DNA from: CAYPFY01 sp964410105
GTDB taxonomy: Bacteria; Bacteroidota; Ignavibacteria; UBA10030; SZUA-254
DNA length: 64,000 bases
Assembly: GCA_964410105.1 (NCBI GenBank)
Contig: CAYPFY010000003.1
Coordinates: 62,001 to 126,000 of the forward strand
Reading direction: 5' to 3'
Shown here: positions 1-8,126 of the stretch, piece by piece
Layout of the letters: each line of letters begins with the position of its first letter
Position numbering within the stretch: the stretch's first letter is position 1
Notes under the pieces: generated by a model
The model's database searches: none
Seen by the model: only the letters and a program-made list of their open reading frames with translations
What the model was told of the DNA's origin: nothing
Program-made: the position numbers and the translations under genes

Positions 1-465
1 ATCGAGAATTTTCACGACGCCATCGCCGGTCACTATGATATTTTGAGGCTTGATGTCACGGTGGATGATGCCGGACTGATGCGCCTTTGATAATCCTTGC
101 GAGATCTGAATCCCGATTTCGACGGCTTCCTTTACGTCAAGAGGGCCCCGGGCGATTTTCTTTGCGAGCGTCTCACCTTCATAGTATGCCATGCTGATGA
201 ACAATTGCCCCGGCCCTTCGGGACCATGTTCGGTCTCCCCGATTTCATAGATTGTGCAGATGTTCGGATGGTCAAGTGCTCGCGCCGCCCGCGCCTCGTG
301 AATGAACCGTTCTCTTGCTTCCGGATCGGCTGTGACGTCTCTCGGCAGAAACTTCAGCGCAACAGGGCTCTTAAGTCTTGAGTCCTCCGCCTTGTAAACT
401 ATGCCCATCCCGGCTTCGCCGAGTTTTTCCACAATCCTATAGTGCGAGATTGTTGAGCCGATCAT
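1..465 (-). CDS. Serine/threonine protein kinase, N-terminal part (runs off the window)
   Basis: Translating the minus strand from ATG at 465 gives 155 open codons up to base 1. The product begins MIGSTISHYRIVEKLGEAGM and carries a glycine-rich loop (GEAGMG), the ATP-binding lysine in VALKFL, a C-helix glutamate in FIHEARAARAL and the catalytic loop HRDIKPQN near residue 133. This is a Hanks-type eukaryotic-like kinase. Its first glycine-loop position is Glu-Ala rather than the usual Gly-Gly. Kinases of this type usually continue into a membrane segment and a sensor domain, which lie outside the window. Its 5' end faces uvrA across about 590 bases. The family is certain; the substrate is unknown. 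Confidence 0.93.
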   Translation of the reverse strand, partial: MIGSTISHYRIVEKLGEAGMGIVYKAEDSRLKSPVALKFLPRDVTADPEARERFIHEARAARALDHPNICTIYEIGETEHGPEGPGQLFISMAYYEGETLAKKIARGPLDVKEAVEIGIQISQGLSKAHQSGIIHRDIKPQNIIVTGDGVVKILD

Positions 466-978
466 AGGGGTGCATTCACCAGCCGATTTTTTGAGTGTTC
501 CGTTTTTTCACGTACTGATCACGCCCGGAAATTCAGTCGATAAGAGTATGACACAACTGAGCAATCTGTTGGTTCATTCCCACATGACTTCTTCGGGCAT
601 TTGTCAAGGAAACGATTACAGGATAAGCGGATGATTGACGCGCTCCACGTGAGATGGTTTATTGGGATATGGGTTGGCCGATCGTGATTCTCCTCTACCC
701 CCGAAAATCGAGAATCGAAATGAACGAAACGACTGAAACTAAGAAGAATATATCTGATTGTCAAAACTAACAACTCGTGATCGAAAAACCAACGAAGTTT
801 GTCCGCGGGCAGTGACTTTGCGAACATGGCCGACGATGGACGATAGCACCGATCGAGGCCGGATCCAGGGGCTTTTGTGCCATGAAGGTGACATGGCAAG
901 AAGGCACCAGACCCTTCCTCTTTCGCTCTCGTTCGCTACGGGGAACTGAAGGCGCCCGCACGCGGGATCGCCCTGTAA
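466..978. other. Intergenic region between divergent kinase and uvrA, no gene seen
   Basis: About 510 bases separate the kinase start from the uvrA promoter. Several short open frames exist on both strands, but none resembles a known protein or has a convincing ribosome site. A minus-strand TATATT at 747-752 has only a weak -35 (GTTGTT, spacer 16) and could drive the kinase with a long leader. I see no tRNA, hairpin-plus-U terminator or repeat here. Confidence 0.5.
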
Positions 979-1007
979 TTGCATGTTTCTGGCCCATTCG
1001 ATAAATT
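979..1007 (+). promoter_or_regulatory. Predicted sigma-70-type promoter of uvrA
   Basis: TTGCAT (979-984), 17-base spacer, TAAATT (1002-1007). It matches the other promoters in this window in spacing and layout. Transcription would start near 1014, which rules out an upstream TTG at 979 as the uvrA start and supports TTG at 1054. Confidence 0.5.
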
Positions 1008-1053
1008 GACATCGAAGGTCTCGTTCCCTTCTCACTTTTTCCCTTGGAAAACT

Positions 1054-3900
1054 TTGGAAACGCTCGTCGTCAAGGGCGCCCGCGTCCATAATCTGAAAAA
1101 TATCGACGTGGAGATGCCCCGCGATAAACTGATAGTCATCACGGGCCTCTCCGGCTCCGGCAAATCGAGTCTTGCGTTCGATACGATTTACGCCGAGGGG
1201 CAGAGACGGTATGTCGAAAGCCTCTCCGCGTACGCCCGCCAGTTTCTCGGCCTCATGGAAAGGCCCGATGTCGATAAAATCGAGGGGTTGAGCCCCGCGA
1301 TATCGATAGAGCAAAAGTCGGTCTCCCATAACCCCCGCTCCACAGTCGGTACCGTCACCGAGATCTACGACTACCTGAGACTCCTTTTTGCCCGGGTCGG
1401 GATCCAGCATTGTTACAATTGCGGCCGGAGAGTCCAGAGGCAATCAGTCGACCAGATCATCGATGCCGTCATGTCGTACTCTTCCGGCTCGAAGATCCAC
1501 ATCCTTGCGCCCGTCATCCGGGGGCGAAAAGGCCATTACCGTGAACTTTTTGAGGAAATCCTTCGGGAAGGCTTCCTTCGCGCGAGGGTCGACGGCGAGA
1601 TCAGAGAGATTTCGCGGGGGATGCAGGTCGACCGCTATAAGGTGCATAATATCGAGATCGTCGTGGATCGGCTCTCCGTGAAGGGAGATATGCGCAGCCG
1701 CATTGCTGATTCCATCGAAACAGCTCTCCGGATGGGGTCCGGGCTGGTCATCATCGACTCCGGAGCCAAGGAACAGCTTTTCAGCCAGCATCTCGCCTGC
1801 CTCTACTGCGGGATAAGCTATGATGAGCCCGCTCCGAATTCTTTTTCGTTCAATTCGCCCTATGGCTCATGCCCTTCCTGCAGCGGGCTCGGCGAAACAA
1901 AGGAGTTCGATCTGGACCTCATCATGCCGAACCGCTCACTTTCCATTAACCAGGAGGGGCTCGCTCCGCTCGGAAAGCCGCGCGACACATGGCTCTGGCG
2001 ACAGGTCCGGGCGGTGGCTTCAAGATTCCAGGCGGATCTCGACCAACCCCTTTCCCAGCTTCCAAAGAACTTTGTCGATGTCCTCATCAAAGGGGGAGGG
2101 AATGAAAAATTCGACATTCGTTACACCTACTCGACGGGCCGCATCGCCACGTACCGGCAGCGGTTCGAGGGTCTGCTGAAGATGCTGAAGCATTACTACG
2201 ACCAGACCTCCTCCGAGGGAATCCGGCAATGGGTGGAGTCTTATATGCGCACGAAAGCCTGTCCCCTGTGCGGGGGAGGACGGTTGCGCCGCGAGAGCCT
2301 CGCCGTCCGCCTTGTCGACTCCGAAACCGCCCGTGAAGTCAATATCCGCGATCTGGTGCAATTCTCAATCCGGGAGGCTTTCGGTTTTTTCTCACAACTG
2401 CACCTGAGCGCCCGCCAGATGGAGATCGCCCGGCAGGTTTTGAAGGAAATAACGCAGCGGCTCGGTTTTCTCCTCAACGTCGGCCTCGATTACCTCACGC
2501 TTGACCGCTCCGCGCGCACCCTTTCCGGAGGAGAAGCGCAGCGCATACGGCTTGCCACCCAGATCGGCTCACGCCTCGTCGGCGTCCTCTACATCCTCGA
2601 CGAACCGAGCATCGGACTTCACCAGCGGGATAACGTGAAGCTGATCGACAGCCTCAAGGAGCTGAGGGATATGGGTAACACGGTCATCGTCGTCGAGCAT
2701 GACAGGGAGATGATCCGCTCCGCCGATTACCTTGTCGACCTCGGACCCGGCGCCGGCGAACACGGAGGCCATGTCGTCGCGACAGGGAAACCCTCCCGGC
2801 TCCGGATGGGAAAATATGACGGCGCTTCGTCGTCGACTGCCGAATATATAACCGGGAAGAGAATCATCGAACTTCCCAGGAGCCGGCGGGACGGTTCGGG
2901 CAATGTCATTAGGCTCCGGGGTGCCCGGGGGAATAACCTGAAATCGGTGACGCTCGCGGTCCCCCTGGGAAAATTCGTGTGCATCACGGGGGTGAGCGGC
3001 TCGGGGAAATCGACGCTTATTTCAGAAACCCTTTACCGGATTTTGTCCAGAAAGTTTTATAAGTCAAAAGACGTCCCGCTCCCCTACGGTTCCATTGACG
3101 GCCTCGCCTATGTCGACAAGGTGATAGAGATCGACCAGTCCCCCATCGGACGTACTCCCCGCTCAAACCCGGCGACTTATACCGGCTTATTCACGTATAT
3201 CCGGGATCTCTATGCGCAACTTCCCGAGGCGAAGATACGGGGCTATAAGGTGGGCCGGTTCAGCTTCAACGTGAAGGGGGGACGCTGCGAAGAATGCCAG
3301 GGGGACGGAGTCCGGAAAATTGAAATGAATTTCCTGCCCGACGTCTATGTCCTCTGCGAAGTCTGCAAGGGAAAAAGATATAACAGGGAGACGCTCGAGA
3401 TTCTGTTCAAATCGAAATCCATCGCAGATGTTTTGAATATGACCGTCGAGGAGGCCGTCACTTTTTTCAGCGAAATCCCCCGCCTCCGCCGAAAGCTCGA
3501 AACCCTGCGAGATGTCGGCCTCGGTTATATCAGGCTCGGCCAGCAGGCAACAACCCTCTCCGGCGGGGAAGCCCAGAGGGTCAAACTCTCAACAGAACTC
3601 TCCAAGGTGGGGACCGGAAAAACTCTCTATATCCTTGATGAGCCCACGACCGGGCTTCATTTTGAGGATATCCGGATGCTCCTCTCGGTTCTGAATAAGC
3701 TCGTCGATAAGGGAAATACCGTCGTCGTCACCGAGCATAATCTCGACGTGATCAAGACGGCCGACTGGATCATCGACCTGGGACCGGAAGGGGGGAAGGA
3801 GGGGGGTGAAATCATCGCCGAGGGAACTCCAGAAGCGGTTGCCAGGAACCGACGCTCCTATACGGGGATGTTTCTGAAGGGGGAATTGAAACTCTCGTAG
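1054..3900 (+). CDS. uvrA: Excinuclease ABC subunit A
   Basis: Damage-recognition ATPase of nucleotide excision repair; as a dimer it loads UvrB on lesions. From TTG at 1054 it has 948 residues, the usual UvrA length. Visible features are the first Walker A (GLSGSGKSS, about 31-39), paired cysteines of the zinc modules (CLYCG...CPSCSG), the second Walker A (GVSGSGKST), the C-terminal zinc module (CEECQGDG...CEVCKGKRY), and two LSGGEAQR signatures with ILDEP Walker B motifs. TTG 1054 is preferred because the family's conserved start (VVKGARVHNLKNI) follows at once and the predicted promoter overlaps the alternative TTG at 979. It heads a plus-strand run with the three genes that follow. Identity is secure; the exact start is the weak point. 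Confidence 0.96.
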   Translation: METLVVKGARVHNLKNIDVEMPRDKLIVITGLSGSGKSSLAFDTIYAEGQRRYVESLSAYARQFLGLMERPDVDKIEGLSPAISIEQKSVSHNPRSTVGTVTEIYDYLRLLFARVGIQHCYNCGRRVQRQSVDQIIDAVMSYSSGSKIHILAPVIRGRKGHYRELFEEILREGFLRARVDGEIREISRGMQVDRYKVHNIEIVVDRLSVKGDMRSRIADSIETALRMGSGLVIIDSGAKEQLFSQHLACLYCGISYDEPAPNSFSFNSPYGSCPSCSGLGETKEFDLDLIMPNRSLSINQEGLAPLGKPRDTWLWRQVRAVASRFQADLDQPLSQLPKNFVDVLIKGGGNEKFDIRYTYSTGRIATYRQRFEGLLKMLKHYYDQTSSEGIRQWVESYMRTKACPLCGGGRLRRESLAVRLVDSETAREVNIRDLVQFSIREAFGFFSQLHLSARQMEIARQVLKEITQRLGFLLNVGLDYLTLDRSARTLSGGEAQRIRLATQIGSRLVGVLYILDEPSIGLHQRDNVKLIDSLKELRDMGNTVIVVEHDREMIRSADYLVDLGPGAGEHGGHVVATGKPSRLRMGKYDGASSSTAEYITGKRIIELPRSRRDGSGNVIRLRGARGNNLKSVTLAVPLGKFVCITGVSGSGKSTLISETLYRILSRKFYKSKDVPLPYGSIDGLAYVDKVIEIDQSPIGRTPRSNPATYTGLFTYIRDLYAQLPEAKIRGYKVGRFSFNVKGGRCEECQGDGVRKIEMNFLPDVYVLCEVCKGKRYNRETLEILFKSKSIADVLNMTVEEAVTFFSEIPRLRRKLETLRDVGLGYIRLGQQATTLSGGEAQRVKLSTELSKVGTGKTLYILDEPTTGLHFEDIRMLLSVLNKLVDKGNTVVVTEHNLDVIKTADWIIDLGPEGGKEGGEIIAEGTPEAVARNRRSYTGMFLKGELKLS

Positions 3901-3912
3901 GAAATCCCTACC

Positions 3913-4965
3913 TTGCCGAAACCTACCATGGCGGGTTTCTCACAGAAAGATAAAACACGCCTCATCCCGGTTTTCAAGGCAATCCTGACCGGCGCATACA
4001 CCCCGCTCGACCTGCGGGAATTCGTCCTTCTTTGTCACGATCTCGCTCTTCCTTTTCTTCGGAAAAAGATTCATCAGGGCAAGCTTAACCTCGCCTCGAT
4101 CCGTCTCAATGAACATGATGCGGTCTATGATTGCCTCGCCGACCTTTTCGCACGCGATGATCAGGGGAATTTCCAGTCCATCCGTAAGTTTTTCGACGCT
4201 CAGCTTCCCGATTGGGAATCCGGCGATGCCGATGGCCTCATCGTCACCCTCCGCCATCTCGTCTTCGCCAAGATTAATAACGGCATCATCAGGCTTTATT
4301 CCGAGGCGGATCCCGCGCTCGGAAAAATTCTCAGGAACATGAAGAAAGCGCTGGAAACCAGGTCACTGTTCGAGCAGACGACGAGATTCGGCGATGTCTT
4401 CCTCGTCCCTGCCGGAGCCGACCCGCTCTTTCATCTGCCCCCCCTGGCACCAGATCAGATCCAGCGTGCCTTCTCTCTCGCCGTTCTTTTGCACGACAAT
4501 GTCCCGACGATGCTCTCCAAACTCCGGTCCGTCCTCATCGACCAGAACGATTGCCAGAGATCGGTACTTATGATGACCGCAGCCCTGATGTTCAAGGAAA
4601 TCTATGAGTTGGGCGGGGAGGAGGCGTCCCAACCCAACGTTGCTGAGGAACGCCTGGAGAGAGAGCGTCTGGGCAAAATTATCACAAAAATTCGGGGGGA
4701 AATGTGGGCCGAACTGCATCCAGGCTATGTCGGGAAGGGGAAGTGCAGCGAGGAGATTTTTGCAAAATACCTGGACGCCATGGATGATATACTCCAGGGG
4801 TTTCTCGCCGATGATAATCCGGACGGATTTACTTTTTACGAGCATCTGAGGGCAAAAATGCCCGAGCTCACTCCCGGGGAGTACAGGAAAAATCACCGGA
4901 TCACGCTTGAATATTTTGCCAAGGTCGGCCGGGAACGCATCCGAAAGGAACTGAAATCTGAGTGA
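3913..4965 (+). CDS. Uncharacterised protein, possible divergent sigma-70-like factor
   Basis: A 350-residue soluble protein with no signal peptide or membrane span. TTG 3913 follows an AGGAAA-like ribosome site; ATG 3928 is the alternative. I do not recognise a named family with confidence. Its organisation recalls a sigma factor: an N-terminal helical block with DAVYDCLADLFARDDQG and LRHLVFAKINNGIIRLY, a middle helical block, and a basic C-terminal block ending RITLEYFAKVGRERIRKEL that could be a DNA-binding helix. It sits 12 bases after uvrA and 44 bases before a membrane protein with an anti-sigma-type HxxxCxxC motif, which is why the sigma idea is raised. That reading is inference. It could equally be an unrelated helical regulator. 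Confidence 0.6.
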   Translation: MPKPTMAGFSQKDKTRLIPVFKAILTGAYTPLDLREFVLLCHDLALPFLRKKIHQGKLNLASIRLNEHDAVYDCLADLFARDDQGNFQSIRKFFDAQLPDWESGDADGLIVTLRHLVFAKINNGIIRLYSEADPALGKILRNMKKALETRSLFEQTTRFGDVFLVPAGADPLFHLPPLAPDQIQRAFSLAVLLHDNVPTMLSKLRSVLIDQNDCQRSVLMMTAALMFKEIYELGGEEASQPNVAEERLERERLGKIITKIRGEMWAELHPGYVGKGKCSEEIFAKYLDAMDDILQGFLADDNPDGFTFYEHLRAKMPELTPGEYRKNHRITLEYFAKVGRERIRKELKSE

Positions 4966-5009
4966 TCTCCGTTGCCATTGTCACCGGTTAGTTTACTGAT
5001 AAAGCGCAT

Positions 5010-6386
5010 ATGAAGCATATCGAAGAAAAGATACTGGAGCGTTATGTCCTCAGGGCGGACGGGGGGACGGACCCCGCGATTGAGGCGCATCTGAAGGAAT
5101 GCCCCGGTTGCGACGCGCTGAGGCAACAGATCAAGTCCTATTACGACGAATTCTCCGAAATCCGCCGCGAGCGGACTGTGGAAAACCCGGAGGCGATCAC
5201 GCTCAGGAATATGCGCGTCGCGCCTTTTGAAACATTGCGCATGCCTGTCACGCTTCCGGCCCGCGTCGTTCTGTTCGCCATCCGCCATCCCGCTTACTCC
5301 GTCATGAGCCTTGCCGCGGCCATCGTTCTTGCGCTCGTGCTTCTCTACCCCGGCAAGGCGCCCAAGGATCTGAATCCTTCGTATGCGCGCCCGAAGGATG
5401 AATTCCTCGTCGTCTATAACAAGGACGGCGAAGAGCTCTGGCGTAAACATGTCGAGAAGGGGTGGGACATCGAACTTGCCAAATGGCCGCTGAACCGCCG
5501 ATCGATTTTTACCGCCGACGCGGACGGCGATGGAAAGAACGAAGTTTTCTGCATCTATGGCGGCATCTACGATAATCCGACTCTGAATGCCGTGTTCTGC
5601 TACAACCCGGACGGCTCAGAGCGGTGGAAGTATCAGTATCATCGGAATATCAGTTTTGGGTCGGAATCTTTCGTCGATAACTACTTCTTTAACTCGATGG
5701 TCGTCGGCGATTTTGACCGGGACGGTCACCTCGATATTATTGCCGAGCTGGAACATGCCAAGCGCTATCCCAACGTGATCATCCGTCTGGACGCAAAAAC
5801 GGGCGATTTTCTGGGAGAGTTCTGGCACCCGGGGAATGTCGAGTACATGGCCCACAGGGATATCGACGGCGACGGCGTCGAGGAGATTTTCCTGACAAGT
5901 TCCAACGCGTTCGCCGGCGCCGCACCCCTCCTCGTGCTTGATCCGCGTGCGATCAAGGGGGTGGCCCCCGTTCCGCCCGAATTCGCTCCCCCGGGAGTTC
6001 CGCAGGGTCTTGAAAAATACTATCTCCTCTTCCCTCGGAGCGGCCTGGAAAAATCAAAAGATTTTCTCTCTACCGCGGGCGAGGTGATGTACTTCAAGTC
6101 CGACGGGACTCTTGAACTGATCGTATCCGATCACTTCAAAAACGGAACGTCTTTTGCGCTCAATTTTTACCTCGATTCGACGATGCGCTGCACGAAGGTG
6201 CTCGCCACCGAGCCGAATCTGCAATACGCGCGCAGGCTCCAGTCCGAGGAGCTGACGCTCCGGAAGATCACCGAGAGCATCCTGGACTCGCTCCGGACGT
6301 CGATTCAGTATTGGGATGGGGAAAAATTTGTGAACGAGCCGACGATGAATAAGTACTATAAGTCGGCCCTTAAACCCCTGCCATGA
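5010..6386 (+). CDS. Membrane protein: anti-sigma-like zinc motif, one TM, extracytoplasmic FG-GAP/VCBS domain
   Basis: 458 residues. The cytoplasmic N-terminus has H27-x3-C31-x2-C34 (HLKECPGC), the pattern of zinc-containing anti-sigma factors. A hydrophobic segment at about 97-113 is the single membrane span. Beyond it are calcium-loop motifs typical of FG-GAP/VCBS propellers: DADGDGKNE (about 170), DFDRDGHLD (234) and DIDGDGVEE (284). The arrangement suggests an outside sensor that controls a cytoplasmic partner, most simply the sigma-like protein encoded just upstream. Its stop overlaps the next gene's start (ATGA), so the two are co-translated. Domain calls are from motifs; the signalling role is inferred. 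It could also simply be an anchored binding protein. Confidence 0.75.
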   Translation: MKHIEEKILERYVLRADGGTDPAIEAHLKECPGCDALRQQIKSYYDEFSEIRRERTVENPEAITLRNMRVAPFETLRMPVTLPARVVLFAIRHPAYSVMSLAAAIVLALVLLYPGKAPKDLNPSYARPKDEFLVVYNKDGEELWRKHVEKGWDIELAKWPLNRRSIFTADADGDGKNEVFCIYGGIYDNPTLNAVFCYNPDGSERWKYQYHRNISFGSESFVDNYFFNSMVVGDFDRDGHLDIIAELEHAKRYPNVIIRLDAKTGDFLGEFWHPGNVEYMAHRDIDGDGVEEIFLTSSNAFAGAAPLLVLDPRAIKGVAPVPPEFAPPGVPQGLEKYYLLFPRSGLEKSKDFLSTAGEVMYFKSDGTLELIVSDHFKNGTSFALNFYLDSTMRCTKVLATEPNLQYARRLQSEELTLRKITESILDSLRTSIQYWDGEKFVNEPTMNKYYKSALKPLP

Positions 6387-7837
6387 AGACGGCCGTGGCT
6401 GTCTTTCTTGTCCTGGCGTGGATCACCCCTTCCGAGGCCCTCCATGTGAAAAAAGTCTCGCCCGGCCAGAACGCGCTCAATGTCCAAAAAAATTCCCGGA
6501 TCGCTGTGACGTTTGATGATCCAATCACTCCCGCGGCTGCCGCCGGACAGACAATACGCGTGGTCGGGAGTCTCAGCGGGTTTCACCTCAACAACTGGGT
6601 CGCTTATGACGCAGCCACCCGAACCCTTACGATCAGCGCGCGGTCGCCTTTTGCGGTCGGCGAGGTGGTGACCGTTATTCTGACGACGGGTCTGACAGAT
6701 TCATCCGGCACTCCCATGCTGCGGCCTTTTGTGTGGAGCTTTACGATTCGAGCTGAACGGGGGACGGGCACCTTTGCCGAGACGCAACGCGTCCCGGTCG
6801 GCTCCGAGATAAATTCGGTTGCCGCATGCGATCTGGACTCCGACGGCGCCCTCGACCTTGTCAGCTCCAACGGCCGGGGTAGCAGCATCTCCACTCTCAG
6901 GAACGACGGACACGGCTCGTTCACCCTCCATCAGACTGTCGAGACCGGCATGAATACGCTCGACGCTTTCCCCATCGATATCGACGCCGATGGATTTGCG
7001 GACGTCGCGGCAGTTCACTGGAATGCCAGCGATCTCTATATACTTCACAACGACGGCCACGGTAACCTGACGACCCGGTCACGGATCGAACCCGGCTACA
7101 TACCGTACGATGTCGCCATCGCGGATTTCAACGGCGACGGAAACCTCGATATAGCTCTCCCCAATCAATGGGGGAACGACGTTGCGGTGCTCACGAATGA
7201 CGGCACCGGGTCTTTCACGAAATCCCAGGCGCTCCCCTCCGGGGTGATGCCCAGCGCCATCTGCGTAGGGGATTTCGATAACGACGGGGATATCGACTTT
7301 GCAGTCGTCAATTTCAGTCTCAACAATGTGACGATTTTCACCAACGATGGAAAAGGGATTTTTAGCGAAGCGTCCTCGGTTGATGTGGGGAGCAACCCGC
7401 TATCGATTGCGGCCGGCGATTTCGACGGGGACGGTTTTCTGGACCTCGCCGTTGTGAATCACAATATGGTGAGCGTCTCGATCTTGAAAAACGACGGCAC
7501 GGGACACTTCCGCCATTCACAGACTTTTTTTACCAAGGGGAGGCCATTCTGGGTCGTCTGCGGGGACTTTGACGCCGACGGCGACCTCGACCTCGCCGTG
7601 TCGATATTTTCCCCCGGCGGTGTTACAATTCTCCGGAATGACGGTCACGGGAATTTCATCTCTGGAGGCACTATACCGACAAGCCCCATGAATCTGCGCC
7701 TCGCCTGCGGCGACTGGAACGGTGACGGGGCTCTCGACATCGCAGTCGCCAATAGAAACCCAAACGGCGTCCTCGTTCTCACAAACCAAAAATCGAAACC
7801 CCGCCAGGAATCCCTAAAACAGTCCGGTTTCCGCTGA
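6383..7837 (+). CDS. Secreted protein with Ig-like (Big_5) domain and seven FG-GAP repeats
   Basis: 484 residues with a clear signal peptide (MKTAVAVFLVLAWITPSEA). Residues about 22-123 look like an SbsA/Big_5 Ig-like domain (VSPGQNALNVQKNSRIAVTF...WSFTI). Seven calcium-loop motifs follow at roughly 45-residue spacing: DLDSDGALD, DIDADGFAD, DFNGDGNLD, DFDNDGDID, DFDGDGFLD, DFDADGDLD and DWNGDGALD. Seven is the blade number of an integrin-type beta-propeller. No T9SS sorting domain is visible at the C-terminus. Its start overlaps the upstream anti-sigma-like gene by four bases, and both carry FG-GAP repeats, so they may work on the same external ligand or surface. Ligand unknown. Confidence 0.88.
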   Translation: MKTAVAVFLVLAWITPSEALHVKKVSPGQNALNVQKNSRIAVTFDDPITPAAAAGQTIRVVGSLSGFHLNNWVAYDAATRTLTISARSPFAVGEVVTVILTTGLTDSSGTPMLRPFVWSFTIRAERGTGTFAETQRVPVGSEINSVAACDLDSDGALDLVSSNGRGSSISTLRNDGHGSFTLHQTVETGMNTLDAFPIDIDADGFADVAAVHWNASDLYILHNDGHGNLTTRSRIEPGYIPYDVAIADFNGDGNLDIALPNQWGNDVAVLTNDGTGSFTKSQALPSGVMPSAICVGDFDNDGDIDFAVVNFSLNNVTIFTNDGKGIFSEASSVDVGSNPLSIAAGDFDGDGFLDLAVVNHNMVSVSILKNDGTGHFRHSQTFFTKGRPFWVVCGDFDADGDLDLAVSIFSPGGVTILRNDGHGNFISGGTIPTSPMNLRLACGDWNGDGALDIAVANRNPNGVLVLTNQKSKPRQESLKQSGFR

Positions 7838-7869
7838 TTCACCGGCGGTAGACTTAAGGAACACCCCCC

Positions 7870-7901
7870 TGCAAAGAATTTTTTTTTGAAAATTCTCTGC
7901 A
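7870..7901. terminator. AT-rich inverted repeat ending the uvrA/FG-GAP operon
   Basis: TGCAAAGAATTTT and AAAATTCTCTGCA form a 13-base inverted repeat with one mismatch around a short T-rich loop, 33 bases after the FG-GAP stop codon. Its position suits a terminator, although no long U-tract follows the right arm. Confidence 0.45.
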
Positions 7902-7925
7902 ACCCTCCCCAACTGCCTGTATAAG
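7897..7925 (+). promoter_or_regulatory. Possible promoter of the large T9SS-substrate gene
   Basis: CTGCAA (7897-7902), 17-base spacer, TATAAG (7920-7925). The -10 is good and the -35 is weak, but the spacing matches the other promoters here. It would give a leader of about 195 bases. Confidence 0.3.
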
Positions 7926-8126
7926 GTACTAGAAGCGGTTACAGATTGACCGATCACTCCTCTCGGAATATGGATCAGGGAGTAGAGGAGATGGGGAGAG
8001 GCAGATTAAATGCTGCCCTCCTCTCTATCCCCAAAGGGCTTGCGATCTCACCGCGCTAGGGGCCCGAATCGCATCAGGATTTTACAGGTGCGAATCACCG
8101 TACGTTTCTTCATAGGAGGGTTTTCC
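7926..8126 (+). promoter_or_regulatory. Long, hairpin-rich 5' leader of the T9SS-substrate gene
   Basis: This untranslated stretch holds several short stems: GGCAG/CTGCC (8000-8004 with 8013-8017), TGCGAT/ATCGCA (8041-8046 with 8068-8073) and GGTG/CACC (8087-8090 with 8096-8099). A strong ribosome site (AGGAGG) follows, just before ATG 8127. I could not match it to a known riboswitch consensus (c-di-GMP, SAM, TPP and cobalamin were considered). Confidence 0.35.

Noticed and set aside
767..1012. Possible tRNA or RNA 3' end hinted at by a short arginine-rich frame
   Set aside because: No T-loop GTTCGA, acceptor stem or cloverleaf could be assembled on either strand.
739..1443. 234-residue minus-strand open frame over the uvrA start
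   Set aside because: It is the antisense of the conserved UvrA N-terminus and shows no family features; the coding signal is on the plus strand.
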